Source: Phycisphaerae bacterium (lineage in GTDB: Bacteria; Planctomycetota; Phycisphaerae; UBA1845). Taken from it: a stretch of 39,431 nt of DNA. Made by a program: the position numbers and the translations under genes. The notes beneath the pieces are model-generated. The model did not search any database. It was not told the DNA's origin and saw nothing but the letters and a program-made list of their open reading frames with translations. The stretch spans positions 1 to 39,431 of the forward strand of contig JAGVHG010000051.1 in assembly GCA_020056715.1 (NCBI GenBank), written 5' to 3'. Below, in pieces: positions 16,310 through 25,002 of this stretch. Each line of letters opens with the position of its first letter. The first letter of the stretch is position 1.

Positions 16310-16955
16310 AAATCGAATCAACGTGAGCCCTTATCGTCAGCCATCCGAGTGGACGGAGAAGCTCCGTGGAGCCCTCGACGAACTTGGCGACTACGCGCAC
16401 CTGGGGGAAGCGGAGCGGGACTGTGTTAAGGAGTTTATTGAGCATCTGAGGTTACTCGTATACGCCCGACTTGTCAATTTCTTCGACGTTGTTTTGGGCA
16501 ACGTGACGTGCAGATTCAACCTTGTCTACGACGGGGAGGGAGGCGACGCATCGGACGAGATTGACGTGTCTCTGCTGGCGTACGGAAACCTAGACTCGGT
16601 TCCCTTGGTCTTGCAGGTCTCGGTAACCGACGAGGCGTACGCCCGCTACCTCGGTTTGGATCGCCTGGAATCTAACCCGGTCGGCCGAATAGCAACGGCG
16701 ATCGTCTCAACGCGCGACCATACAGATTTCCAGCTGAAGCCGTTGCCGGAGGGCTTCGCATTGGTTGAAAAACTGGCTTACGACGGCGACACATTGAGAT
16801 TTCGCATTGAAGTTGTTGATGGGCCCGATCAAAAAGCACCGGTTGGTTCGCCTCAAAGTGCCGACGAGGCCGGAGAAAGAGTGACGAGGACGACCTCGGA
16901 AAACCCCAAGGCAAAGACTCGAAAGGAGACCGCTGATGGGAACGCTGGTATCTGA
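16296..16955 (+). CDS. Unknown protein between TRIP13 and HORMA genes
   Basis: 219 residues. The start at 16296 overlaps the TRIP13 3' end by 14 nt and has TTAGGAGAAA upstream. The middle is strand-rich (RFNLVYDG, EIDVSLLAYGNLDSVPLVLQ) and preceded by a helix; the last 45 residues are a charged tail. It is not a CD-NTase: I see no GS motif or DxD pair. It may be a second, divergent HORMA-like protein or the HORMA's client. Its position makes a direct role in the module very likely. Confidence 0.7.
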   Translation: MDRLENRINVSPYRQPSEWTEKLRGALDELGDYAHLGEAERDCVKEFIEHLRLLVYARLVNFFDVVLGNVTCRFNLVYDGEGGDASDEIDVSLLAYGNLDSVPLVLQVSVTDEAYARYLGLDRLESNPVGRIATAIVSTRDHTDFQLKPLPEGFALVEKLAYDGDTLRFRIEVVDGPDQKAPVGSPQSADEAGERVTRTTSENPKAKTRKETADGNAGI

Positions 16956-17451
16956 GAAGGTCGAGATAGCGGTCAATGTGATGCAGCGGTCCGTCAATGC
17001 AACCGCGAATTGGTTGTTTCAAATGGCTTTCAAGATCGCAAACCTGCGACGCCTGTCGCCTGACTACCTCATCCAGAAGCGAGAGATAATAGAAAGCGGC
17101 CTCTTTGTGTGGCTTGCGGAACAAAAACTCGAAGGACTAAGTATTGAAATCTTTGACCCTAATCGTAACGACGCGCAGGAGCGCTTTGATTTTCACTTCG
17201 AGTACCACTCGAGCCCCGACCCTACGGTGAGGGAACCCAACATTGCTCGGCTTGAGGAATTCTGTCGCAGACTCGAAGCGCTTCCACCGGGTATGGAGTA
17301 TCGTGTGGTTGTTGCTGTTGGACCCAATGCGAGCGAGGTGCCTGGATGGTACGACTATCAATTCCGACCTCTCCTCGCAGCGCGGAACGAGCAACTTAGC
17401 GATTACGGATATGGGCACATTGAAACGCACCTCATTTATCGAGGTCGGTAG
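16936..17451 (+). CDS. Bacterial HORMA-domain protein
   Basis: 171 residues. The N-terminal helix and IANLRRLSPDYLIQKREIIE (residues 33-52) lead to GLFVWLAEQKLEGLSIEIFD, RFDFHFEYHSSPDPTVREPN and LPPGMEYRVVVAVGP. This matches my memory of the bacHORMA_2 type found beside TRIP13-like ATPases. HORMA proteins switch between open and closed forms around a peptide, and TRIP13 reopens them. AAGGAG precedes the ATG, which overlaps the upstream gene by 20 nt. It is the likely sensor or activator subunit of a conflict system, with the target unknown. Confidence 0.7.
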   Translation: MGTLVSEKVEIAVNVMQRSVNATANWLFQMAFKIANLRRLSPDYLIQKREIIESGLFVWLAEQKLEGLSIEIFDPNRNDAQERFDFHFEYHSSPDPTVREPNIARLEEFCRRLEALPPGMEYRVVVAVGPNASEVPGWYDYQFRPLLAARNEQLSDYGYGHIETHLIYRGR

Positions 17452-17638
17452 GAGTTTCCCGGAGTGGAACGGATTATCAGTCCCGGCGGTGGAATTCTGT
17501 TCGGGGTGGGTGCCGTGGATTTTCGATTTTTCGCGGCGGCATGCAATAACGTTGGATTGGCGACCCTGGCGCATTGAATACGCATTTTGTACGGCTGGCG
17601 GGGGCAATCTGCCGTACCTGACAGCGGAGAGCATCACC

Positions 17639-17947
17639 ATGACGCAGATTAGCCAACATACTGAGCATGTTCTGTGCGATCATCTTCGGCAGCCACGACC
17701 GCGCGTCGGCGATTGGGTTGGCGAATCTGTGGCTGTCTTCTGGCAAGCGATTCCGCCCCACAGCGCGCTTACGAGACCATTTGCGCTACTACACCCTATG
17801 CCTGTGGGCTTGCACTGCAACGCCGCGCGGGCTCCGCCACCGCGTTGCGCTACTGTCGAATACGGTTTTCTCGTAATTGTGTGTGATCTATTTGCATTGA
17901 TGAAACGGGGACACGGTCCTCAAGACTCCCAAGTGAGTGAGAAATAG
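17639..17947 (+). CDS. Weak candidate ORF in the gap after HORMA
   Basis: 102 residues (MTQISQHTEHVLCDHL...). GGAG lies 10 nt before the ATG, and the stop is 2 nt before the next gene. Composition is unusual (rich in P, H, C) and no family is recognised. The frame is open back to 17243 across the HORMA gene, so its length alone is weak evidence. It may be a remnant or non-coding DNA. The remainder of 17452-17949 holds a 7-bp hairpin (GCAACGC/GCGTTGC near 17818-17850) but nothing else that I can support. Confidence 0.2.
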   Translation: MTQISQHTEHVLCDHLRQPRPRVGDWVGESVAVFWQAIPPHSALTRPFALLHPMPVGLHCNAARAPPPRCATVEYGFLVIVCDLFALMKRGHGPQDSQVSEK

Positions 17948-17949
17948 CC

Positions 17950-18369
17950 ATGATTGAGTCATCAACTCAAAGGTGTATCGAGAAACTCGCAAACGCCTGT
18001 TACGGTCTTCCAGGAATTGAACCCGACGGCACATCGGAATGTCCATTTGCCGAGGAGGTGTACTTCAGAAAAGAAGAAGCCGCTTTCGAGTTAAAGCAGA
18101 AATTGAAGTCGTTGTACGAATGGGAAAAGTCTTACCAAAATGAAATCGCCCGAGGCGAGAGCCGATTCCGGGAGGGCGCGATAAGCTCCCTCCAGAATAC
18201 CCGCGACAGCATCGCCGCAGCCAAGAAGGCGCTGGCCATCGCCGACAAGCGGAAGTTCCCGCGCGAACCGATTGGTCCTTTCGGCCGCAGAGTCGGCGAA
18301 CCCCTCCCCTCGACTCAAGAGCTGCTCAGCAATGATCGCATCATGAAGCGCTTTATGGAGGGCGAATAA
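17950..18369 (+). CDS. Unknown coiled-coil-like protein
   Basis: 139 residues. The centre is a long charged helix (EEAAFELKQKLKSLYEWEKS and ISSLQNTRDSIAAAKKALAI), probably a coiled coil. The C-terminus is basic then acidic (RIMKRFMEGE). No family recognised. It lies between the HORMA module and the protease operon on the same strand, with no strong terminator, so it could belong to either. Confidence 0.65.
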   Translation: MIESSTQRCIEKLANACYGLPGIEPDGTSECPFAEEVYFRKEEAAFELKQKLKSLYEWEKSYQNEIARGESRFREGAISSLQNTRDSIAAAKKALAIADKRKFPREPIGPFGRRVGEPLPSTQELLSNDRIMKRFMEGE

Positions 18370-18442
18370 CTTTCCTGGCAACCAGGATCATGAGAGGCCT
18401 CCGCGCTGACGTGATCCGTTTGACTTCATCGGCGTAAAAACA

Positions 18443-19600
18443 ATGTCGCTCACAAGTGCAATGCATGCCAGTTCCGTCGTGGCCGGGCATCCTCCAGGGG
18501 ACGGCTACGCCGATCGATCTTCACTGGAAGTCTTGCGGCCGATCGGCGAACAGGGCGATTCGCTCGCGTTGCGGGAGTTTCATAACCATCGGCGCCTTTT
18601 TGTCTACAATGGTTCCCGGAAATTGCTCTTCATGGAGTATTCCGAATGTGTCTGTCGAGGTCCAACGGCGCGACGCCTTCTCGGGGAGAATACCCTGCTT
18701 CAGGAGGAAGCGCAGAACCAGCTCGTGGATCGATTCTGCAATCTGCGACCCACCACGGCAAGAAGATCAGGTCGAAGCCGTTGCGGTCCCGACTGCCGGA
18801 AGAATTTCGCGGCCATCGTTCGCGCCGTAGACGAATGGCACGCGAAGCACCGCAGCGCCGGCGCACTGGAGCTGGAAGCGACGACCGCGCGAATCGCCCA
18901 GGAACGGATCGCCGTGCACGCTTTGTTTGCGTGCCGCGACGCACTCCGGACCCGGAATCCGACGCGGTCGCGTTTCCAGGCGGGTACGCCGTATGGGCCG
19001 GTGACCGTATGTATGCCGCGGTGGCTTACCGGCCGGCGCCGGCGAGAATGGATCGACCAGAATACGGCAGCGCCCGAGAACGAGGCGACGTATACGTCTG
19101 ACGATCTACAGGATCTCGCCGATGCGAGGTACGGACACAGCAGGATCACGTCGCTGGACGACTCCGAGGCGCTCGGGACGGAACCAGTATCCTCCTCTCT
19201 CGACTGGCTCGTCGAGCACGAAATCACCACCCGGGGAATCGCGGCGTTCATCGCCGATGAGAAGGCCATCCGAGTCTCCAAGATGCGGCCAAGTATCGCC
19301 GCACTCGGGCCTGATGGCGTCCGGCGCCTGGTTCTTCGCCTCTTCGAGGCGATCGAAAACGGTCTCTATGACAATCGGGCCATCGCCATCGAATTCGGGT
19401 TGAGTCCTGCTTCACTGAGCAGATTTTTCCCAAGGCGGTGGCAACCCGACGATCACCGCCCGATTCCCCCATTTTACGCCAACCTTTGTCAGGCGCTGGC
19501 GGCGTACGCTCCCTTCACCGAAATCGCCCGCAAGGCAGGCGTTTGGAAGACAGTCCGTCGGCTTCTGAATGAACGACGAGGTGACGGTCATGAATCGTGA
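18443..19600 (+). CDS. Unknown protein with C-terminal HTH-like motif
   Basis: 385 residues. The N-terminal half (LRPIGEQGDSLALREFHNHR and FMEYSECVCRGPTARRLLGE) is unrecognised and contains cysteines around CGPDCRKNF. The C-terminal region includes LYDNRAIAIEFGLSPASLSR, which has helix-turn-helix spacing. Its 3' end overlaps the next gene by 11 nt, so it is the first gene of the protease operon. It could be a transcription regulator or a DNA-binding sensor. ATG 18443 is the first start in the frame; later starts (18633) are possible. Confidence 0.6.
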   Translation: MSLTSAMHASSVVAGHPPGDGYADRSSLEVLRPIGEQGDSLALREFHNHRRLFVYNGSRKLLFMEYSECVCRGPTARRLLGENTLLQEEAQNQLVDRFCNLRPTTARRSGRSRCGPDCRKNFAAIVRAVDEWHAKHRSAGALELEATTARIAQERIAVHALFACRDALRTRNPTRSRFQAGTPYGPVTVCMPRWLTGRRRREWIDQNTAAPENEATYTSDDLQDLADARYGHSRITSLDDSEALGTEPVSSSLDWLVEHEITTRGIAAFIADEKAIRVSKMRPSIAALGPDGVRRLVLRLFEAIENGLYDNRAIAIEFGLSPASLSRFFPRRWQPDDHRPIPPFYANLCQALAAYAPFTEIARKAGVWKTVRRLLNERRGDGHES

Positions 19601-20288
19601 CGATCTCTGGATAACAGCCCTCATCCGCGCATTAAATGACAGGGACCCCCGGTCATCGCTCCGGGACCTGTTTGACCGCATCGGCGCCCTGGCCCCCGAA
19701 CGCCGCCTTTCTCCCGACTTCAGCCGCTTCCTCAACCTGATGGCCGCCGTTGAGCGGCACTACCTCAACCGCACTTGGCAGCCGGTGACGGAAGCTGCTT
19801 CCCAGATGGTGGTCGAACGATTCCTTTCGTCGCGCGGCGCTGATGCGTCGTCGGACACCGGGCGTTCGTCGCCGTGGCAAGCCGAGTATCAGCAGCTGGC
19901 CGCGGAAATCGCAGAAACCGTCCATCGTCCGGAAGTACTTGAGCTGATGGTCTTGGGCGACGAGCAGGTCTTGGGCTGTTTCCCCGTGACGCCAACCCTG
20001 TTCACGCACTCTTTTTCAGGCATTCAATCGGGGCACTATGAGCTACGCACCGATACGGGGTGGCGGCTCTGGGCCTGCGAGCTCAAGGACACCGATTTGA
20101 TTCTAAGCGCGCTCCGCCCGCGCCGCTCGCTGCGCCTGGCGGCCCAAAGCAGATCCACCACCCCGAAGCCGACGAAGCGCGTCCTGCTCCAGCCGACGTC
20201 ACTCTTGGTTTCTGTCTATCCGGGCGTGGAATCGGGCTTGATCAGCATTCAGCGCCGCGCCGCAGGGGGAAAGGGGCGCACCCCATGA
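19590..20288 (+). CDS. Unknown protein with C-terminal beta-sandwich-like segment
   Basis: 232 residues. Residues 1-110 are helical (LWITALIRALNDRDPRSSLR). The C-terminal 90 residues include SGHYELRTDTGWRLWACELK, strand-like with an SGxYxLxxxTGxxLW pattern that suggests an Ig- or FN3-like fold. GAGGTG precedes ATG 19590, preferred over 19569. It ends with ATGA overlapping the protease start, so it is translationally coupled to the Lon-like gene. It might be an adaptor or inhibitor of the protease. Confidence 0.6.
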   Translation: MNRDDLWITALIRALNDRDPRSSLRDLFDRIGALAPERRLSPDFSRFLNLMAAVERHYLNRTWQPVTEAASQMVVERFLSSRGADASSDTGRSSPWQAEYQQLAAEIAETVHRPEVLELMVLGDEQVLGCFPVTPTLFTHSFSGIQSGHYELRTDTGWRLWACELKDTDLILSALRPRRSLRLAAQSRSTTPKPTKRVLLQPTSLLVSVYPGVESGLISIQRRAAGGKGRTP

Positions 20289-22003
20289 TCCGTCGTGCTC
20301 TCCAGGACAACGCGGCGCCGTCCGCTGAATCCGCGGACAACTTGCCGGCAGTCGCGGTTGGTAAGGCGCCCCTCGCTCTGGTCGTCGAGATCGCGGGCAA
20401 GATGGTCGCGGTCGTCACCACCTTTACCACACACACCACGCGTCTTCCCACTCGGAAACGATTGACCGGAAAAAGCTCCCTTCGGCTGGCCTCCGAAACT
20501 CTCGCCCATCTTCGCGCGACCGTTCTGCCGCACGCCGATCAGGTCGCCGAATCACTGGGTGTACCACCACTCGGGCTCGAATTATCGGTGACCAAGCCCG
20601 CGGCCACACGGGTTCATGAACTGGACGCGGTTGTTTCCGGAACATCCCTGGACGTTTCGGCCTGGCTCGCCGTGCTTTCCTTGTATCTAGCCCTACCGCT
20701 CAGCCAGGATACCGTCTGCACCGGGGCTATCGAACCGACCGGCGACGACCTTCATCCCGTGCAGGGACTCATCGAGAAGCTCGCCGCGGTCAGGGCCATG
20801 CCGTCCATCCGCCGCTTTGTCTGTCCCCCAATGGACGAGGACCAGTCCATCGGACAGCTGGCTCCTCTGCTCCGGCAGCGCACCGCGGAGGCACTCCAAG
20901 AGGCGGCGCGCGACATCGAGCTCGTGACAGCACGGAGCCTCGCCGATGTCCTTCGCACCTGCGCCACCGAGGACGGCATGGTCACAGCGGCGTTGTGCTG
21001 CGGGTACTTCGATCAGCGGCTGGGCGACGGAATCCCTCCGTCCGCCCACGACAGCGTCATACGCATTCTTACGGAACGACTTGAAGAACGCTTCTGGGAA
21101 TGCCTCAAGGCGAATCTTCATGCCGGCCGCACGTCCGCGGCCCGCGCGCTTCTCCGCCATCGCGCAGACTACCAGATTCGCGTCGGCCGCTATCCGCCTC
21201 AACTCGGCGTCGACCTCGCCAATCTGGTTCGTTCCCTCCCGCCAACCATTCGGCGACGGCAGGCTTTCTTTCCCCTCATTCCGGCGAGACTGTGCTTCCA
21301 GCTCGGCCAACTTGCCGAAGCCGCCCAGGAGCGAGATGCGATCACGCTCACCATCACCGCGTCCGGCCGGCTTCCCTTGGTTGATTCGCACCGCCCGGCG
21401 CGACGCAAAGCACGGCCGAGTCGCGATGCGGTCGAAAGACATCTGCAGGCCGTCATTTCGGCTATTGGCGCCGACACACTGGCTCGTGAAATCGGACTGC
21501 CCATCGACGAAGTCCGGCTCAGCTATCCGGTCCCCAGCGTCATCATCGAGGACCGGGAGCTTTTCCAAGACGCCTGTACGAGCTTCTTTGTGGCGCTCAC
21601 GGAACGCCTCGACGTCACGACTCCGACAGAATTCCAAACGGACGATGCAAACACGCTGTTGGCCGAAGCCTTTGCGCAGGAGGGCGGTATCGACGCCGCC
21701 TGGGAGGAAGCCCGCTTCGCATTGCGCGGCGGGATGCGTTTTATTCTGGACCGGATTTCGGACACCTACAAACATAAGCTCCAGGCTGCGCGTGTTAAGC
21801 GCGTGCTGGAACAGCAACTCAACCAATTGGATTGGACTGATCGCCGCGCCCTGATGGCGTGTCTACTGGATCGCCTCGGTGGTCATCTGCCATCGGAGCT
21901 TCGTGGCATGGACCCGGCGCGGCTGGTTAAGCACTGTGATCAGGTTGCATGGGCGTATGTGAGCGCCATGGATCGGACTGTGGCGATGTTTCGACGTTAC
22001 TAA
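20285..22003 (+). CDS. Stand-alone Lon-like (S16) protease with repeated-family C-terminal domain
   Basis: 572 residues. Residues 25-200 match the Lon proteolytic domain: KRLTGKSSLRLASE, HELDAVVSGTSLDVS with the nucleophile Ser121, then TGAIEPTGDDLHPVQGLIEK with Lys165. The Ser-Lys spacing is 44, against 43 in Lon of E. coli. There is no AAA+ module. Residues from about 380 to the end form a helical domain (LAREIGLPIDEVRLSYPVP, GGMRFILDRISD, LPSELRGMDPARLV) shared with both downstream proteins. The start at 20285 overlaps the previous stop as ATGA; the longer frame from 20060 is out of phase with the operon. Probable role: a protease activated by, or acting on, its operon partners. Confidence 0.75.
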   Translation: MIRRALQDNAAPSAESADNLPAVAVGKAPLALVVEIAGKMVAVVTTFTTHTTRLPTRKRLTGKSSLRLASETLAHLRATVLPHADQVAESLGVPPLGLELSVTKPAATRVHELDAVVSGTSLDVSAWLAVLSLYLALPLSQDTVCTGAIEPTGDDLHPVQGLIEKLAAVRAMPSIRRFVCPPMDEDQSIGQLAPLLRQRTAEALQEAARDIELVTARSLADVLRTCATEDGMVTAALCCGYFDQRLGDGIPPSAHDSVIRILTERLEERFWECLKANLHAGRTSAARALLRHRADYQIRVGRYPPQLGVDLANLVRSLPPTIRRRQAFFPLIPARLCFQLGQLAEAAQERDAITLTITASGRLPLVDSHRPARRKARPSRDAVERHLQAVISAIGADTLAREIGLPIDEVRLSYPVPSVIIEDRELFQDACTSFFVALTERLDVTTPTEFQTDDANTLLAEAFAQEGGIDAAWEEARFALRGGMRFILDRISDTYKHKLQAARVKRVLEQQLNQLDWTDRRALMACLLDRLGGHLPSELRGMDPARLVKHCDQVAWAYVSAMDRTVAMFRRY

Positions 22004-22024
22004 ACCAAAAGGAGGAACAGTATC

Positions 22025-22609
22025 ATGCCCGCTCTTGTTGATTCCATGTTTGCCGCGCTCGACGAGCGCGAGATCGCCCGGCGAGTGGCGATCCCCCACG
22101 ATCAGGCCAGATTGGAGTTCGTGCTTTCCAAGAATACGGTCAAGAATTACTTGGAGTTCGAATCCACGATCGGCGGGTACTACCAGCACCATTATTCCCG
22201 GTGCGTTGCGGTTGGTGGACGACTTGCTGAACACGACGCAAAAAGTCGTGCCAAGCGATTGCTCGAAAGCCGACTCCGCCGCGGTGAGGGTGACATCGTC
22301 ACCTACTACCGCCGGTGCGAAGAGGGAGTGGGCGGGGGTATGCGCATCGTGCTCGACACGATCTGCGACGCCCTCAAGGCAGAAGCCGTCACCGACTACG
22401 TGCGGGACGTGTTTGACCGTCACGTCGCGCCTCATGCGTTCGACCAGAAGGTCGAATTGATCAAGCAGTTCTTCGCCCGTTTCGGCGCGAATCTTGATTC
22501 ATCGATCGAGATTTCCAATCCGTCACGGTACGCAGACTCGTATTTTGAGTTGATCAACAGCTTCGTGGAATCACTGCAGCGCACTTCCTCGATCTTCCGG
22601 CGCCTGTAG
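22025..22609 (+). CDS. Paralogue of the protease C-terminal domain (copy 1)
   Basis: 194 residues. The whole protein aligns without gaps over its last 97 residues with the end of the Lon-like protease, about a quarter identical by eye. Shared landmarks are GGGMRIVLDTICD, LIKQFFARFG and the terminal IFRRL (MFRRY in the protease). The N-terminal part (LDEREIARRVAIPHDQARLE) matches LAREIGLPIDEVRLSYPVP of the protease. It starts 22 nt after the protease stop with AAAGGAGG. It has no catalytic motif. It is likely a substrate, inhibitor or assembly partner. Confidence 0.75.
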   Translation: MPALVDSMFAALDEREIARRVAIPHDQARLEFVLSKNTVKNYLEFESTIGGYYQHHYSRCVAVGGRLAEHDAKSRAKRLLESRLRRGEGDIVTYYRRCEEGVGGGMRIVLDTICDALKAEAVTDYVRDVFDRHVAPHAFDQKVELIKQFFARFGANLDSSIEISNPSRYADSYFELINSFVESLQRTSSIFRRL

Positions 22610-22660
22610 AGAATCGACCGCTAATAACACGGACCGAGAATTGCCGAACGGAGATAAAAC

Positions 22661-23251
22661 ATGCCTACAAGGCTTGACCAACTTCTTGAAGGGATCCACC
22701 CCGACCGTACGCGGAAGGTCATCGAGCGGCGCGCCGATGAGGCCGTCATCTCGTTCCACGTCGACACCAATACTGTCCAGGATGGGATTCGGTTTCACGA
22801 TATACTCTGCGACTTCGCCCGGCACTTCGACCGCCACATTCGCCACCTTCCAGCGCAAATCGTCATTCCCGACGGCATGGCCTGGCAGCGCGCGGTGGAT
22901 TTGTTGAGAAAAGCCTACGGCCGCCACGGCGACGCCGCCGCTTTCGAAATCGCGCGCTCTACCAGCCTGGAGGGCGGCCTCCATTCCGTCCTCAAACAAA
23001 TTGCCCGGCACGGCGCCCGCGAGCAGATCGAGCAGGAAGTCGACTCTCGTGTCGACGCCTTTTGCCACAGCCTGACCGCGGAAGAATATCTAGCGGCAGG
23101 TTCGGAGTTCATCGAGAAACACGGTCAATTTCTACCGGCTGAAATGAAGAAGGGATATGCCGGACGCGTGCGCGTCAATCTCCCCGATCTGCTTAAGCAG
23201 CACCATCGGGCCCAGGACACGATGAGCCACGTCGGGGAGGCCTTGCCGTAG
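22661..23251 (+). CDS. Paralogue of the protease C-terminal domain (copy 2)
   Basis: 196 residues. It shares the family pattern (EGGLHSVLKQIARHG, then EFIEKHGQFLPAEM, then the closing helix) but is more divergent. It has the short strand-like opening VISFHVDTNTVQDGIRFHDI. It sits 51 nt after copy 1, with CGGAG near the start. It converges on the minus-strand gene at 23292. It probably belongs to one protein complex with copy 1 and the protease. Confidence 0.7.
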   Translation: MPTRLDQLLEGIHPDRTRKVIERRADEAVISFHVDTNTVQDGIRFHDILCDFARHFDRHIRHLPAQIVIPDGMAWQRAVDLLRKAYGRHGDAAAFEIARSTSLEGGLHSVLKQIARHGAREQIEQEVDSRVDAFCHSLTAEEYLAAGSEFIEKHGQFLPAEMKKGYAGRVRVNLPDLLKQHHRAQDTMSHVGEALP

Positions 23252-23291
23252 GAACCACCCGAATCCAGTTCCTCTGCCGCCCGCCCGTCAC

Positions 23292-23804
23292 TCATACCGC
23301 GGGCCGCCTGTAACGCACGGGGGCCATATATGTGTTGGGCTCCCCATTGCTGGCGGCAGCCGTTCCGCGTGTGGTCGCGGCTGGGCCATCCCGTGAGAAG
23401 ATTCCGTCGATATGTCCATACGCATCGCAAATTCTCTGCCACAGATCGCCAGCGTCGAGCCTCGGCACGCGCAGATCTCGATCGCCGCCGGACACTGCGC
23501 CCATGTGGGCGAACATTTCGTCAAGGCCGTGGGACCAACAACGCCGGACAGGGCCTGCCGATCGGTGCTCGGCTTGCTCGCCGAAGATCCGATAGCCGGG
23601 CAACACTCGTGCACTGTCTACCGCGGGGTCGACAGAGCCGGCAATGGGATATCCTGCGCCAGAGACCAACTCGGCCGGCGCGGGATTAGTCGCGGCTCCA
23701 TAACCACTCAAGGCCCGCGCCGCGTACTCCCGGTGGCGCCGGTCGCGTCGAATCAAGTCAGAGTCTTGTCCAACATACCCATCGCACGGGATATCTGAGA
23801 TCAC
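23292..23804 (-). CDS. Unknown protein coupled to the membrane protein
   Basis: 170 residues, rich in G, A, R and P. Notable stretches are YVGQDSDLIRRDRRHREYAA and VSGGDRDLRVPRLDAG. No family recognised and no transmembrane segment is seen. The ATG at 23804 overlaps the upstream stop (23801) as ATGA, so it is translated with the membrane protein. It may be its soluble partner. Confidence 0.5.
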   Translation of the reverse strand: MISDIPCDGYVGQDSDLIRRDRRHREYAARALSGYGAATNPAPAELVSGAGYPIAGSVDPAVDSARVLPGYRIFGEQAEHRSAGPVRRCWSHGLDEMFAHMGAVSGGDRDLRVPRLDAGDLWQRICDAYGHIDGIFSRDGPAATTRGTAAASNGEPNTYMAPVRYRRPAV

Positions 23805-24889
23805 TTGGCCTCATCTCCGGCGAACTCCTTCGCCAGGTCCTGGGCGATCTTCACCAGCTTCGCTTCCGAGCGATCGATGATCGTGAAGAGCTTCTGGTTG
23901 TGCGCCTGCAGCGTCTCCGCAGCCTCCAACAGCTCATTGAACCTTCGATAGTCGTACCGCGCCGCCGCTTGCTCGGCTTCCTGGGTCAACTGTTTGATTC
24001 GCCGCTCCGCCTCGGCCACGGCACCGTCCAGCCGTTCGAGGCGTTTCTCTAGCTTGAGTTCGTGATGCCGCGCCGAAAGCTCATCGACGGCCTTCTTCCG
24101 GGTTTCCGGCGGAAGCATGTCGACCAGATGCCGCAGCTCGTCGATGCGCTGCAAATGACCGTTGCGAAGGTTGTGGTCCCTCTCCCGCAAGTGGGCCATA
24201 CGCTCCGTGAGCCAGCCCTCCGCCGGCAGGATCTGCCTGAGCTGGGCCATGAGATTGGGCGCCTGCTCCGGATGCTGAACGAACGTGTCCGCGTGTCTGC
24301 GCAGGCCGGTCAGGAATCCGTCGATCCGCTGCCCTACATGCTCGTCATCTTGCAGGTCGCGCATGTCATGGCGAATCTCATGAAACTCCGGAGCGACGGC
24401 CGCAGGAACGAAGCGCCCCTGCGGCGCCCGCACGTGGACGTGCATGAAGAACATCACGATGCCGACGATCAACCCGACGGTCGCCAGCGTCTGAACGATC
24501 TCCGCCGGGACCGGCCAATCGAAGCCGAGGAGCCAGGCCACGGTGATGCTGGAACCGAAGGCAATCAGCGCCCCAGACCAGCTCCCGCCGGTCTGGCGGA
24601 TGCCTTGGAACATGATCATGGCCAGCAGTATGACCGCGAAGCCGATGGCCACGGGCCCCAGATTGCGAACCGACCAACCGTTGCTCTGTTCCCACCAGAC
24701 AAGGCCGATGCTCAAGGCCAACCCGATGGCAGTGGACATGGCCACGGCGGGCCGCTGATGGCCGAAGCGTTTTCCGAGTACGGCGTACGTGAGCGCGGTG
24801 AAGAACGTAAATGCGAGTGCGAAGTCCGGCAGCAGCGACTCCAAGAGTTGCCCGATCGCCAGCTGACCGAACGGATTGCCAAGGCCCAT
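23801..24889 (-). CDS. Membrane protein with five helices and a cytosolic coiled coil
   Basis: 362 residues. About residues 12-160 hold five hydrophobic segments (for example FALAFTFFTALTYAVLG, VAIGFAVILLAMIMF, LATVGLIVGIVMFFMHV). The C-terminal 190 residues are strongly charged and helical (HHELKLEKRLERLDGAVAE, LTQEAEQAAARYDYRRF), probably a coiled coil in the cytosol. No signal peptide. GGAAGG precedes ATG 24889. No family recognised; it could anchor a complex at the membrane, as effectors and conjugation proteins often do. Confidence 0.75.
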   Translation of the reverse strand: MGLGNPFGQLAIGQLLESLLPDFALAFTFFTALTYAVLGKRFGHQRPAVAMSTAIGLALSIGLVWWEQSNGWSVRNLGPVAIGFAVILLAMIMFQGIRQTGGSWSGALIAFGSSITVAWLLGFDWPVPAEIVQTLATVGLIVGIVMFFMHVHVRAPQGRFVPAAVAPEFHEIRHDMRDLQDDEHVGQRIDGFLTGLRRHADTFVQHPEQAPNLMAQLRQILPAEGWLTERMAHLRERDHNLRNGHLQRIDELRHLVDMLPPETRKKAVDELSARHHELKLEKRLERLDGAVAEAERRIKQLTQEAEQAAARYDYRRFNELLEAAETLQAHNQKLFTIIDRSEAKLVKIAQDLAKEFAGDEAK

Positions 24890-25002
24890 GGGGCCTTCCG
24901 AGACATACTACTATATATGTATTACTGTTCTGCCGGCATCAGAAAGGCATGGTTGCGCTTCGGATCAACAGCTCCGCCCGTTCTCCTACCGCCGCTCGGT
25001 CC

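Noticed and set aside
16296-16955. CD-NTase identity for the gene between TRIP13 and HORMA
   Set aside because: No GS motif and no DxD/E pair with suitable spacing are visible.
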